This document shows positions 26,065 through 34,512 of a stretch of 64,000 nucleotides of DNA, in pieces (positions within the stretch are counted from its first letter, which is position 1; each line of letters opens with the position of its first letter). This DNA comes from Agromyces tardus. GTDB lineage: Bacteria > Actinomycetota > Actinomycetes > Actinomycetales > Microbacteriaceae. The DNA is taken from the NCBI RefSeq assembly GCF_003710805.1, contig NZ_RHHB01000015.1, positions 1-64,000 on the forward strand. Reading direction: 5' to 3'. The notes below the pieces were generated by a model. The model had not been told where the DNA came from. It did not search any database and was given only the letters and a program-made list of their open reading frames with translations. Both the position numbers and the translations under genes were made by a program.

Positions 26065-28109
26065 TGAGTTGGAACGAGAACGGAGCCGCGCGCGAGTCCG
26101 GCGCACCGTCGTGGGCCGACGATGCCCCGTGGGATCCCGACGAGCTCGTTCCGCCCGACGACGAGTGGGGTGCGCCGCCGCCGCCGGCCGACCCCGTGTT
26201 CGGCGGGGGCGCGGGCACGCGCGGGGGAAGCCCGGCCGCCGGCGGCGCGCCCGCGGCATCCGCTCGCATCGCGGTCGCGCCTGCGCGGTTCGACTCGGCG
26301 CTCGAGGCGCTGCACACGGTCTACGGCTACGACGCGTTCCGCGGCGAGCAGGCCGAGATCATCGACCAGCTCGCCCGCGGCGGCGACGCGGTCGTGCTCA
26401 TGCCCACCGGCGGCGGCAAGAGCCTGTGCTACCAGATCCCGTCGCTCCTGCGCGAGGGCACGGGGGTCGTCGTCTCGCCGCTCATCGCGCTCATGCACGA
26501 CCAGGTCGACGCGCTCATCCGCAACGGCGTGCGGGCCGCCTACCTCAACTCGAGCCAGACCGCGTTCGAGCGTGCCGAGGTCGAGCGGGCCTACCTCGCG
26601 GGCGAGCTCGACCTGCTCTACGTCGCGCCCGAGCGCCTCGGCTCCGAGGCGACGAAACGGTTCCTCGAGCGCGGCACCGTGGCCCTCTTCGCGATCGACG
26701 AGGCGCACTGCGTGGCGCAGTGGGGCCACGACTTCCGTCCCGACTACCTCGCGCTCTCCGAACTCGCCGAGCGCTGGCCCGGGGTGCCGCGCGTGGCCCT
26801 CACGGCCACGGCCACCGAGGCCACCCACCAGGAGATCACCGAGCGGCTCTCGTTGCAGGGCGCACGGCACTTCGTCTCGAGCTTCGACCGGCCCAACATC
26901 CAGTACCGCATCGCACCGAAGCTCGAGGTGCGCAAGCAGCTGCTCGACTTCATCCGCACCGAGGGCCGGGATGCCGCGGGCAATGCGGTCGCGGGCATCG
27001 TCTACGCGCTCTCCCGCGCGAGCACCGAGAAGATCGCGGCGTTCCTCGCGCAGAACGGCATCGACGCGATGCCGTACCACGCGGGCCTCGACGCGGCCAC
27101 GCGCCGCCGCACGCAGGAGCGCTTCCTGCGCGACGACGGCGTGGTGGTCGTCGCCACGATCGCCTTCGGAATGGGCATCGACAAGCCCGACGTGCGCTTC
27201 GTGGCGCACATCGACCTGCCGAAGTCGGTCGAGGGCTACTACCAGGAGACCGGTCGTGCCGGCCGCGACGGCCTTCCCGCCACCGCCTGGCTCGCCTACG
27301 GGCTCAACGACGTCGTGCAGCAGCGCCGCATGATCGACGAGAGTCCGGGCGACCTCGCCCATCGTCGGCGTCTCGCGAGCCACCTCGACGCCATGCTCGC
27401 GCTCTGCGAGACGGTGTCGTGCCGCCGCCAGAACCTGCTCGGCTACTTCGGCCAGCAGAGCGAGCCCTGCGGCAACTGCGACACCTGCCTCGAGCCGCCG
27501 GCTTCGTGGGACGGCACGGTCGCCGCGCAGAAGTTCCTCTCCACGGTCGTGCGCCTCCAGCGCGAGCGCAACCAGCGCTTCGGCGCCGGACACCTCATCG
27601 ACATCGTGCGCGGCAAGCGCACCCCGCGCGTCGACCAGTACGGTCACGATGCGCTCGCCACGTGGGGCATCGGCCAGGATCTGAGCGAACAGCAGTGGCG
27701 CGGTGTCGTGCGGCAGCTGCTCGCACAGGGCCTGCTGCAGGCCACCGGCGAGTACGGGGTGCTGACGCTCACCGACGAGTCCGCCGCGGTGCTGTCGGGG
27801 TCGCGCACCGTCGCGTTCCGCACCGAGCCCGAGCGCGCGGTGCGCTCGACGCGACGCGCGGCACCTGCGGCAGCCGATCTCGATCCGGTCGCCGCCGAAC
27901 TCTTCGAGGCGCTGCGAAGCTGGCGGGCGGGGGAGGCGCGCGAGCAGGGCGTCCCCGCGTACATCGTCTTCGGCGACGCGACGTTGCGCGCCGTCGCGGA
28001 GGCCCGCCCGGCGACGGCGCGCGAGCTCGACGGCATCACCGGCATCGGCGCGAAGAAGCTCGCGTCCTACGGCGAGAAGCTGCTCGCGGTGGTCGCCGAG
28101 CACGGCTGA
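26064..28109 (+). CDS. recQ: ATP-dependent DNA helicase RecQ
   Basis: This 681-residue 3'-5' DNA helicase has an actinobacterial acidic/Gly-rich N-terminal extension (about 1-75), then the RecA-like core: MPTGGGKS Walker A, IDEAHC box, the aromatic loop VAQWGHDFRPDY, TATAT, and motif VI QETGRAGRDG. The zinc-binding RQC region carries CRRQNLLGYF and CGNCDTC, and an HRDC domain closes the protein (about 600-680; LDGITGIGAKKLASYGEKLL). It acts in recombination repair and replication-fork rescue. The GTG start fits a leaderless promoter; no better internal ATG exists before the core. Confidence 0.96.
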   Translation: MSWNENGAARESGAPSWADDAPWDPDELVPPDDEWGAPPPPADPVFGGGAGTRGGSPAAGGAPAASARIAVAPARFDSALEALHTVYGYDAFRGEQAEIIDQLARGGDAVVLMPTGGGKSLCYQIPSLLREGTGVVVSPLIALMHDQVDALIRNGVRAAYLNSSQTAFERAEVERAYLAGELDLLYVAPERLGSEATKRFLERGTVALFAIDEAHCVAQWGHDFRPDYLALSELAERWPGVPRVALTATATEATHQEITERLSLQGARHFVSSFDRPNIQYRIAPKLEVRKQLLDFIRTEGRDAAGNAVAGIVYALSRASTEKIAAFLAQNGIDAMPYHAGLDAATRRRTQERFLRDDGVVVVATIAFGMGIDKPDVRFVAHIDLPKSVEGYYQETGRAGRDGLPATAWLAYGLNDVVQQRRMIDESPGDLAHRRRLASHLDAMLALCETVSCRRQNLLGYFGQQSEPCGNCDTCLEPPASWDGTVAAQKFLSTVVRLQRERNQRFGAGHLIDIVRGKRTPRVDQYGHDALATWGIGQDLSEQQWRGVVRQLLAQGLLQATGEYGVLTLTDESAAVLSGSRTVAFRTEPERAVRSTRRAAPAAADLDPVAAELFEALRSWRAGEAREQGVPAYIVFGDATLRAVAEARPATARELDGITGIGAKKLASYGEKLLAVVAEHG

Positions 28110-28225
28110 GCGAGGGAGAGCGCCGCCGCCGGAGCAGCCAGGCCGGAGCCCGTCGCCGTGCCCGGCTGCCGGTTGCGATCGACGACACCTCGGGAGCGCC
28201 CTCCCGGGCGAGCGCACCCGCCCGC

Positions 28226-28237
28226 TAGGATCGCCGC
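28226..28237 (+). promoter_or_regulatory. Promoter upstream of small membrane paralogue 1
   Basis: TAGGAT (28226-28231) lies 6 nt before an ATG at 28238, but the frame opened there runs out of phase through the membrane gene. The real start at 28299 has its own GAGGGA site, so a leader of about 60 nt is more likely. Confidence 0.4.
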
Positions 28238-28298
28238 ATGCAGGCCGGGCCCGCGGCATCCGGGCGGCACCGTCTCCGCACGATCCCGAGGGAGCACC

Positions 28299-28727
28299 AT
28301 GGCAGATCAGTTCGGACCGAAGCGTCCCCTCGGCGTCACGATCGTGGCGGCGCTCGCGATCGTGTCGGGAGTGTTCGACGTGATCGGCGGCGTCTCGCTG
28401 CTGGTGGCCGGCGATGCCGAGGCCGCCGATCGATTCGGCGGGGCGGGCGTGCTCACCACGGTCGCGATCGTCTCGATCGCCACCGGCGTCCTGATGCTCG
28501 TCATCGCCGTCGGCCTCCTGCGCGGCAACGCCGTGGCGCGTGTCGCCGCGACGATCGTGCAGGCCTTCTCGCTCGCCTCCTCGATCTGGATCGGCATCGC
28601 GGAGCCGTCGCAGCTCGCGACCGAGATCGTGAGTGCGCTCATCGCGCTCGCGATCCTCCTGCTGTTGTGGTCGGGGGAGTCGTCGCGCTACTTCCGAGGC
28701 CTCGCGCCCGACCAGCCGACTGCCTGA
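28299..28727 (+). CDS. Small four-helix membrane protein, paralogue 1
   Basis: This 142-residue protein has four hydrophobic helices, starting RPLGVTIVAALAIVSGVFDVIGG and ending LALAILLLLWSGESSRYFRG. It is a paralogue of the proteins at 30920 and 31354: all share a GVT(I/L)VA start, a GLLRGN- or GLWRGN-like cytoplasmic loop after helix 2, and a terminal LWS-x(5)-F block. Function is unknown. GAGGGA precedes the ATG and a strong hairpin follows the stop. Confidence 0.78.
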   Translation: MADQFGPKRPLGVTIVAALAIVSGVFDVIGGVSLLVAGDAEAADRFGGAGVLTTVAIVSIATGVLMLVIAVGLLRGNAVARVAATIVQAFSLASSIWIGIAEPSQLATEIVSALIALAILLLLWSGESSRYFRGLAPDQPTA

Positions 28728-28741
28728 GTCGCACGACCAGC

Positions 28742-28778
28742 GAGCGCCGACCCGCACGATGACGCGGGGTCGGCGCTC
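28742..28778 (+). terminator. Hairpin after membrane paralogue 1
   Basis: GAGCGCCGACCC (28742-28753) pairs perfectly with GGGTCGGCGCTC (28767-28778) over a 13-nt loop, 15 nt after the stop. Confidence 0.8.
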
Positions 28779-28857
28779 TCGTCGTCTGCGCCCGCAGCCG
28801 GATGCGGCGGCCGCGCGCACCACGCGGCGCAGCGGCGTTCGTCCACATCGCAGTCAA

Positions 28858-28883
28858 AAACCTAGCGATATTCGGTTTATGAT
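28858..28883 (+). promoter_or_regulatory. GH3 promoter with possible operator
   Basis: TATGAT (28878-28883) is a near-consensus -10 for the GH3 gene. AAACC (28858-28862) and GGTTT (28874-28878) form inverted arms directly upstream and touching it, in an AT-rich patch, suggesting repressor control. Confidence 0.4.
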
Positions 28884-28936
28884 GGACCGCGATGCCGGTG
28901 CCACCCCGCCGGCACGAGCATGAAGGAGTGCTGCGG

Positions 28937-30766
28937 ATGACCGACACGACCACCACGACCCACTCGACGAACGGCGCGCAGGTCGATTCCCGCTACCTCG
29001 ACCCGAGCCTCCCCGTCGCCGAGCGCGTCGAGATCCTCCTCGGCCAGATGACGCTCGAGGAGAAGGCCGGCCTCTTCTTCCAGACGATGATCACGATCGG
29101 CGAGGGCGGCGAGCTCGCGGGGACGAACCCGATGTTCGGCACGCCGTCGACCGACGAGTACGTGCTCGGCCGCGGACTGACGCACTTCAACGTGCTCGGC
29201 GCCGCCCCGACCGCGCGCCAGATGGCGGAGTGGCACAACCGCCTGCAGGAGTTGGCGGCATCCACCCGTCTCGGCATCCCCGTCACGATCTCGACGGATC
29301 CCCGCCACTCGTTCAGCGACAACCCCGGTGCCGCGATCATGGCCGGCCCGTTCTCCCAGTGGCCCGAGTCGGTCGGCCTCGCCGCGATCGGCGACGAGGC
29401 GCTCGTCGAGCGCTTCGGCGACATCGCACGTCAGGAGTACACGGCCGTCGGCATCCGCGTGGCCCTGCATCCGCAGGTCGACCTCGCCACCGAGCCGCGC
29501 TGGGCGCGCCAGGTCGCGACGTTCGGAGAGGACGCCGAGCTCACGTCGAGGCTCGGAGCCGCCTACATCCGCGGATTCCAGGGCCCCGAGCTCGGCCCCG
29601 ACTCGGTCGCCACCATGACGAAGCACTTCCCGGGCGGCGGCCCGCAGCAGGACGGCGAGGACCCGCACTTCCCGTACGGGCGCGAGCAGGTCTACCCGGG
29701 CGGGCAGTTCGAGCTGCACCTCACGCCCTTCGAGGCGGCGTTCGAGGCCGGCACGAGCCAGATCATGCCGTACTACGGCATGCCCGTCGGAACCGAGTAC
29801 GAGGAGGTCGGCTTCGGCTTCAACAAGTCGGTCATCACGGGCCTGCTGCGCGAGCACTACGGCTTCGACGGCATCGTGTGCACCGACTGGGGCCTGCTCT
29901 CCGACGCCGAGATCATGGGGCAGCCGTTCCCGGCCCGTGCTTGGGGCGTCGAGCACCTCTCCACCCGCGAGCGCATGCTGAAGGTGCTCGAGGCGGGCGT
30001 CGACCAGTTCGGCGGCGAGGCGATCCCCGAACTCCTCGTCGAGCTCGTGCGGTCGGGCGAGGTGAGCGAGGCCCGCCTCGACGTCTCCGCCCGGCGCCTG
30101 CTGCGCGAGAAGTTCGTGCTCGGCCTGTTCGACCGCCGCCTCGTCGACGTCGACGCCGCCGAGCGCATCGTCGGCGCGCCCGAGTTCCGCGCGGCGGGCG
30201 AGGCGGCGCAGCGCGCGTCGATCACGCTGCTCACGAACGTCGAGCGAGCGGATGCCTCCGGCGAGCGCCGGCCGACGCTCCCGTTCACGCGCGGCATCCG
30301 CCTGTACGTCGAGAGCGTCGCGCCCGAGCTCGCCGCCGAGTACGGCGAGGTCGTGGCGACCCCGGAGGAAGCCGACCTCGCGATCCTGCGCCTGCAGGCG
30401 CCGTACGAGCAGCGCACCACCGTGTTCGAGAACTTCTTCCACGCGGGCTCGCTCGACTTCCCCGACGAGACGGTCGCGCACGTGCGCGAGGTCGCGGCAT
30501 CCGTGCCCACCGTCGTCGACGTGTTCCTCGACCGACCGGCGATCCTCACCCCGTTCGCGGGCGAGGCGGCGGCCCTCGTGGGTGACTTCGGCGCGAACCC
30601 CCGCGCGCTGCTCGACGTGCTGTCGGGCGCGGCGCGTCCAGAAGGGCGCCTTCCGTTCGACCTGCCGAGCAGCATGGCGGCGGTCGAGGCGAGCCGCCCC
30701 GACGTGCCGTTCGACACGGCAGGTCCGCTCTTCCGCTTCGGCCACGGGCTCGCCTACGGCGAGTGA
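28937..30766 (+). CDS. Glycoside hydrolase family 3 (beta-glucosidase-like)
   Basis: This 609-residue enzyme has the GH3 N-terminal barrel (about 30-390) with LGIPVTISTDPRHSF, KHFPGGG and the nucleophile block GIVCTDWG (Asp317), then a GH3 C-terminal alpha/beta domain (about 400-605) ending GPLFRFGHGLAYGE. No signal peptide is seen, so it acts on imported oligosaccharides, probably beta-linked glucosides or xylosides; the specificity cannot be read. GAAGGAG stands 8 nt before ATG 28937; a GTG nine bases earlier lies inside that site. It sits between paralogous small membrane proteins. Confidence 0.9.
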   Translation: MTDTTTTTHSTNGAQVDSRYLDPSLPVAERVEILLGQMTLEEKAGLFFQTMITIGEGGELAGTNPMFGTPSTDEYVLGRGLTHFNVLGAAPTARQMAEWHNRLQELAASTRLGIPVTISTDPRHSFSDNPGAAIMAGPFSQWPESVGLAAIGDEALVERFGDIARQEYTAVGIRVALHPQVDLATEPRWARQVATFGEDAELTSRLGAAYIRGFQGPELGPDSVATMTKHFPGGGPQQDGEDPHFPYGREQVYPGGQFELHLTPFEAAFEAGTSQIMPYYGMPVGTEYEEVGFGFNKSVITGLLREHYGFDGIVCTDWGLLSDAEIMGQPFPARAWGVEHLSTRERMLKVLEAGVDQFGGEAIPELLVELVRSGEVSEARLDVSARRLLREKFVLGLFDRRLVDVDAAERIVGAPEFRAAGEAAQRASITLLTNVERADASGERRPTLPFTRGIRLYVESVAPELAAEYGEVVATPEEADLAILRLQAPYEQRTTVFENFFHAGSLDFPDETVAHVREVAASVPTVVDVFLDRPAILTPFAGEAAALVGDFGANPRALLDVLSGAARPEGRLPFDLPSSMAAVEASRPDVPFDTAGPLFRFGHGLAYGE

Positions 30767-30797
30767 ATCCCGGGCCGCTCGGGCGCGGGACCGATGG

Positions 30798-30830
30798 GCG
30801 GATGCCGCGACGCATCGTCGCGGCATCCGC
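30798..30830 (+). terminator. Terminator hairpin built from inverted GGATGCCGCG copies
   Basis: GCGGATGCCGCGACG (30798-30812) pairs perfectly with CGTCGCGGCATCCGC (30816-30830) over the loop CAT. Both arms contain the window-wide 10-mer GGATGCCGCG. Confidence 0.85.
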
Positions 30831-30919
30831 CAGTGCCGTTCGGCCCTGTCGTGGGCATCGTCGCTGCCGATACGCTCGGGCGAACCGACCGCGCGGACGC
30901 GGCGGAGGAGGAGGAACCC

Positions 30920-31273
30920 ATGGCTGGAACCCGGCCCGGCGGCGTGACGCTCGTCGCGGTGCTCACGTGGATCTCGGGAGCGATCAACATCATCGCCGGC
31001 GTGTTCGGGCTGTTCCCGGGCGGCACCGACTTCTGGTACGCGGTGGGGCTGATCATCCTCGGCCTCGTCATCGCGGCGGTCGCGAGCGGACTCCTGCGCG
31101 GCAGCAGGCTCTCGCGCACGCTCGTCACGATCGTGCAGGTCATCTCGCTGATCAGCGGGGTGTTCGCGATCGTCAACGGCCCGCTGTGGTCGGGGCTCGG
31201 CACGGTGCTCATCGCGATCATCGTGCTCGTGATCCTCTGGTCGCGACGCGCGAACGAGTTCTTCCAGGGCTGA
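30920..31273 (+). CDS. Small four-helix membrane protein, paralogue 2
   Basis: This 117-residue protein has four hydrophobic segments, beginning GGVTLVAVLTWISGAINIIAG and ending VLVILWSRRANEFFQG. It shares the GVTLVAVL-WISGA start and the LWSR-x(3)-EFF end with its neighbour at 31354 and more loosely with 28299. The loop SGLLRGSRLSRTL matches the family's GLLRGN block. A GAGGAGGAGG run precedes the ATG. It is the shortest of the three, having lost part of the loop between helices 1 and 2. Function is unknown. Confidence 0.75.
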   Translation: MAGTRPGGVTLVAVLTWISGAINIIAGVFGLFPGGTDFWYAVGLIILGLVIAAVASGLLRGSRLSRTLVTIVQVISLISGVFAIVNGPLWSGLGTVLIAIIVLVILWSRRANEFFQG

Positions 31274-31285
31274 CGTCCATGCGGG

Positions 31286-31314
31286 ACCCTGGGGCGATAG
31301 CATCGCCCCAGGGT
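31286..31314 (+). terminator. Hairpin between membrane paralogues 2 and 3
   Basis: ACCCTGGGGCGAT (31286-31298) pairs perfectly with ATCGCCCCAGGGT (31302-31314) over the loop AGC, 12 nt after the stop of paralogue 2. Confidence 0.85.
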
Positions 31315-31353
31315 CGCCGCGACGACGTGGCGCCGGAGCCGTGGGGGGAAATC

Positions 31354-31758
31354 ATGGCGGAGTCAGCGGTTCGTCGGCCGGCGGGGGTCACCCTCGTCGC
31401 GGTGCTCATCTGGATCTCGGGGGCGCTCGACATCATCTCGGGCATCATCCTCTTGACGCAGTCGGGCGATCCCGAGATGAACGTGCGGTTCGCGGGTCAG
31501 ACCGGCTTCTTCAGCGTGGGCGTCACCTCGATCGTGCTCGGCGCGATCGCCATCATCGTCGCGATCGGCCTCTGGCGTGGCAACACCGCGGCGCGCATGA
31601 TCATCACCGTCATCGAGGTGCTGTCGATCATCGGGTCGCTGTTCCTCGCGATCGCCTACATCGGCGAGCCCATCGGCGAGTGGATCGGCATCGTGGTGTC
31701 CCTCGTCGCCGTGATCCTGCTCTGGTCGCGCAAGGCGAGCGAATTCTTCAACGCCTGA
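31354..31758 (+). CDS. Small four-helix membrane protein, paralogue 3
   Basis: This 134-residue protein has four hydrophobic segments with a GVTLVAVLIWISGALDIISG start, a GLWRGNTAARMIITVIEVL middle and a VAVILLWSRKASEFFNA end. Its length and the acidic loop after helix 1 (QSGDPEMNVRFAG) match paralogue 1 (AGDAEAADRFGG), while its ends match paralogue 2, so the three arose by local duplication. A GGGGGGA run precedes the ATG. Function is unknown. Confidence 0.77.
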   Translation: MAESAVRRPAGVTLVAVLIWISGALDIISGIILLTQSGDPEMNVRFAGQTGFFSVGVTSIVLGAIAIIVAIGLWRGNTAARMIITVIEVLSIIGSLFLAIAYIGEPIGEWIGIVVSLVAVILLWSRKASEFFNA

Positions 31759-31766
31759 ACCGAGGT

Positions 31767-31804
31767 CGGATGCCGCGGCGCGCGGCCGTCCGTCGCGGCA
31801 TCCG
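31767..31804 (+). terminator. Terminator hairpin from inverted GGATGCCGCG copies
   Basis: CGGATGCCGCG (31767-31777) and CGCGGCATCCG (31794-31804) are perfect inverse complements around a 16-nt GC-rich loop, 8 nt after the stop of paralogue 3. Confidence 0.75.
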
Positions 31805-31831
31805 CTTGTCGATACCCCAATGGCTGTGTGC

Positions 31832-31889
31832 GCGCCGTTTGTAGGTTCGATACACACGCCATGCGAGCCGCGGCGCGCCGCTTTGTAGG
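31832..31889 (+). repeat. Direct repeat upstream of the acyl-CoA oxidase
   Basis: GCGCCGTTTGTAGG (31832-31845) and GCGCCGCTTTGTAGG (31875-31889) are near-identical and about 43 bp apart. They are AT-richer than their surroundings and could be two binding sites or a duplicated promoter element. Confidence 0.5.
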
Positions 31890-31976
31890 CCGGGAACGCA
31901 CCGTTTCCGGCCCGCCGAGGTCCGTCCTACCGTGGAAAGCGGCCCATGATCCGCGTATGAAGGACGAGAACCGACG

Positions 31977-34091
31977 ATGGTCGACACGGCATCCCGCACT
32001 GCACCTACCGCTTCCGCGCACGCCACTCCCGAACCGCCCCGGCCCTCGACGGTCGACACCGTCACGCCGACCGCGATCGAGCCGAGCGATGCGCCCGTCG
32101 TCGACGTGGCGGCCCTCGGCCGCCAGCTGCTCGGCACCTGGCCCGACATCCGCATCGCCGCGCGCGAGCGCTCCGCCCGCCCCGACCTGCAGCGCATCGA
32201 GGGCCAGACGATGGCCGAGCACCGCGAGCGCGTGCTCGCGCAGCTGAAGCTCCTCGTGGAGGACGGTGCCGTGCACCGCGCCTTCCCGAAGTCGGTCGGC
32301 GGCGAGGACGACCACGGCGGCAACATCGCCGCGTTCGAGGAGCTCGTCATCGCCGACCCGAGCCTGCAGATCAAGTCGGGCGTGCAGTGGGGCCTCTTCG
32401 GCGCCGCGGTGCTGCACCTCGGCACCGAGCGCCACCACGAGAAGTACCTGCCGGGCATCATGTCGCTCGAGGTCCCCGGCGCCTTCGCGATGACCGAGAC
32501 CGGCCACGGGTCGGATGTCGCATCGATCGGCACGACGGCGACCTACGACGAGTCGACCGAGGAATTCGTGCTGCACACGCCGTTCCGCGGCGCCTGGAAG
32601 GACTACCTCGGCAACGCGGCGCTCCACGGGATCGCCGCCGTCGTGTTCGCCCAGCTCGTCACGAAGGGCGTGAACCACGGGGTCCACGCCTTCTACGTGC
32701 CCCTCCGCGACGAGCACGGCGACTTCCTCCCCGGCATCGGCGGTGAGGACGACGGCCTCAAGGGCGGCCTGAACGGCATCGACAACGGCCGCCTGCACTT
32801 CACGAACGTGCGCGTCCCGCGTGAGAACCTGCTCAACCGCTACGGCGACGTCGCGGCCGACGGCACGTACTCGAGCCCCATCGCGAGCTCCGGCCGCCGG
32901 TTCTTCACGATGCTCGGCACCCTCGTGCAGGGCCGCGTCTCGCTCGACGGCGCCGCCACCTCCGCGTCGGCCATGGCGCTCGCGATCGCGATCACCTACG
33001 GAACGCAGCGCCGCCAGTTCAACGCGACGAGCGAGACCGACGAGGAGGTGCTGCTCGACTACCAGCGCCACCAGCGCCGCCTGCTGCCGAAGCTCGCCAC
33101 CACGTACGCGCAGATCTTCGCGCACGACGAGTTCCTGCAGAAGTTCGACGCCGTGTTCTCGGGCAAGGCCGACACCGACGACGACCGCCAGGACCTCGAG
33201 ACGATCGCCGCTGCGCTCAAGCCGCTGTCGACGTGGCACGCACTCGAGACGCTGCAGGAGGCGCGCGAGGCGTGCGGCGGCGCCGGCTTCCTCGCCGAGA
33301 ACCGCCTCGTGGGCCTGCGGCAGGACCTCGACGTCTACGTCACCTTCGAGGGCGACAACAACGTGCTGCTCCAGCTCGTGGCCAAGCGCCTGCTCACCGA
33401 CTACTCGAAGCAGTTCGCGAAGTCGGGCGTCGGCGTCATGGCGCGCTACGTCGTCGGCCACGCGGCCGACCGCGCCGTGCACGGCACGGGCCTGCGGAGC
33501 CTCGCGCAGACCGTGGCCGACTTCGGCTCGACCGCCCGCTCGGTCACCGAGCTCCGCGACGAGCGCACGCAGCGCGAGCTGCTCACCGATCGCGTCGAGG
33601 CGATGATCGCCGAGATCGCCGGCCGGCTGCGCGACGCGCGCAAGCTGTCGAAGGCGGATGCCGCGGCCGCGTTCAACCGCAACCAGAACGAGCTCATCGA
33701 GGCCGCCAGGGCGCACGCCGAGCTGCTGCAGTGGGAGGCGTTCACCCGCGCGCTCGCGCGCACCGAGGACCCGGGCACCAAGCAGGTGCTCACCTGGGTG
33801 CGCGACCTCTTCGGGCTCGGCCTCCTCGAGAAGCACCTCGCGTGGTACCTCATCCACGGGCGGCTCTCGCCGCAGCGCGCCCAGGCGGTCTCGGCGTACA
33901 TCGACCGGCTCATCGAGCGCCTGCGGCCCTACGCGCTCGACCTCGTCGACGCGTTCGGCTACTCGCCCGAGCACCTGCGCGCGAAGATCGCGTCGGGCGC
34001 CGAGCAGGAGCGCCAGGACGAGGCCCGCGCCTACTACGCCGCGCAGCGCGAGGCCGGCACGCTCCCGGCTCCGGAGAAGCACAAGCGGTAG
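31977..34091 (+). CDS. Acyl-CoA oxidase/dehydrogenase family flavoprotein
   Basis: This 704-residue protein has the layout of acyl-CoA oxidases: an N-terminal helical region (about 40-160), a beta domain with FAMTETGHGSDVASIGTTATYD, then C-terminal helices with GRVSLDGAATSASAMALAIAITYGTQRRQF, EACGGAGFLAENRL and the catalytic Glu458 in FEGDNNVLLQ. An extra helical ACOX-type domain fills about 500-690. It would oxidise acyl-CoA to trans-2-enoyl-CoA with FAD, passing electrons to oxygen. A Thr/Ala/Pro-rich stretch of about 35 residues precedes the domain. No other beta-oxidation gene is adjacent. Confidence 0.9.
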   Translation: MVDTASRTAPTASAHATPEPPRPSTVDTVTPTAIEPSDAPVVDVAALGRQLLGTWPDIRIAARERSARPDLQRIEGQTMAEHRERVLAQLKLLVEDGAVHRAFPKSVGGEDDHGGNIAAFEELVIADPSLQIKSGVQWGLFGAAVLHLGTERHHEKYLPGIMSLEVPGAFAMTETGHGSDVASIGTTATYDESTEEFVLHTPFRGAWKDYLGNAALHGIAAVVFAQLVTKGVNHGVHAFYVPLRDEHGDFLPGIGGEDDGLKGGLNGIDNGRLHFTNVRVPRENLLNRYGDVAADGTYSSPIASSGRRFFTMLGTLVQGRVSLDGAATSASAMALAIAITYGTQRRQFNATSETDEEVLLDYQRHQRRLLPKLATTYAQIFAHDEFLQKFDAVFSGKADTDDDRQDLETIAAALKPLSTWHALETLQEAREACGGAGFLAENRLVGLRQDLDVYVTFEGDNNVLLQLVAKRLLTDYSKQFAKSGVGVMARYVVGHAADRAVHGTGLRSLAQTVADFGSTARSVTELRDERTQRELLTDRVEAMIAEIAGRLRDARKLSKADAAAAFNRNQNELIEAARAHAELLQWEAFTRALARTEDPGTKQVLTWVRDLFGLGLLEKHLAWYLIHGRLSPQRAQAVSAYIDRLIERLRPYALDLVDAFGYSPEHLRAKIASGAEQERQDEARAYYAAQREAGTLPAPEKHKR

Positions 34092-34118
34092 TCGGCGCCG
34101 GTGGCGCAGTTCCGCCGG

Positions 34119-34249
34119 TCGAGTAGCGCCCGCCGGAGGCGGCCGCGTATCGAGACCCGCTCACCGTGATCTCGATACGCGTCGTGCTTCGCGCGTCGCT
34201 ACTCGATCGGCGGGAGACGCGTCGTGCTTCGCGCGTCGCTACTCGATCG
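34119..34249. repeat. REP-like cluster: inverted modules and a 33-bp direct repeat
   Basis: Module 1 (about 34119-34157) reads GGTCGAGTAGCG ... GCGTATCGAGACC. Module 2 (about 34170-34209) is its inverse, CTCGATACGC ... GCTACTCGATC. The interval 34177-34209 is then repeated exactly at 34217-34249 (33 bp, period 40). This matches the dispersed intergenic palindromes common in Microbacteriaceae genomes. No transposase gene is nearby. Confidence 0.8.
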
Positions 34250-34267
34250 CCGTCGTCGCGCCGACGG

Positions 34268-34444
34268 TCAGTCCTCGCCCGGCGGCCGCATGATCGCGCC
34301 GGCGGCGAGGCCGACGATGGCGCCCGTCACGACCCAGAGCCAGAACCCCGTCCAGAGGCTGATGCCCACGCCGACGAGGAGTCCGACGACCAGGCCGACG
34401 ATGAGCTGGCGGCGTCGGGCGGGCGAGAACGGTTGGGAGGCCAT
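34268..34444 (-). CDS. 58-residue small membrane protein
   Basis: This short frame encodes MASQPFSPARRRQL, two hydrophobic helices (IVGLVVGLLVGVGISLW and LWVVTGAIVGLAAGAIM), and the tail RPPGED. TAGGCT (34456-34451) ends 6 nt before the ATG, which strongly supports a leaderless gene despite its small size. The Gly-rich helices resemble small glycine-zipper-like membrane proteins. Function is unknown. Confidence 0.72.
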   Translation of the reverse strand: MASQPFSPARRRQLIVGLVVGLLVGVGISLWTGFWLWVVTGAIVGLAAGAIMRPPGED

Positions 34445-34456
34445 GCCACCAGCCTA

Positions 34457-34490
34457 CGAGCGAGCGGATGCCGCGGCATCCGCTCGCTCG
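34457..34490. terminator. Perfect 34-bp palindrome centred on GGATGCCGCGGCATCC
   Basis: Each 17-nt half, ending GCGGATGCCG at the centre, is the exact inverse complement of the other. It lies 22 nt after the stop of the DUF2892 gene and directly abuts the TAGGCT promoter box of the 58-residue gene, so it can terminate one transcript and extrude at the next promoter. Confidence 0.8.
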
Positions 34491-34512
34491 TCGTGAAGCC
34501 CGTGGCGTCGGT

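Noticed and set aside
28238-28762. A 174-codon leaderless-looking ORF over membrane paralogue 1
   Set aside because: It is out of frame with the conserved membrane protein, Arg/His-rich, and has no paralogue, unlike the in-frame product from 28299.
25959-28823. A 954-codon minus-strand frame opposite recQ
   Set aside because: Antisense shadow of a highly conserved helicase gene.
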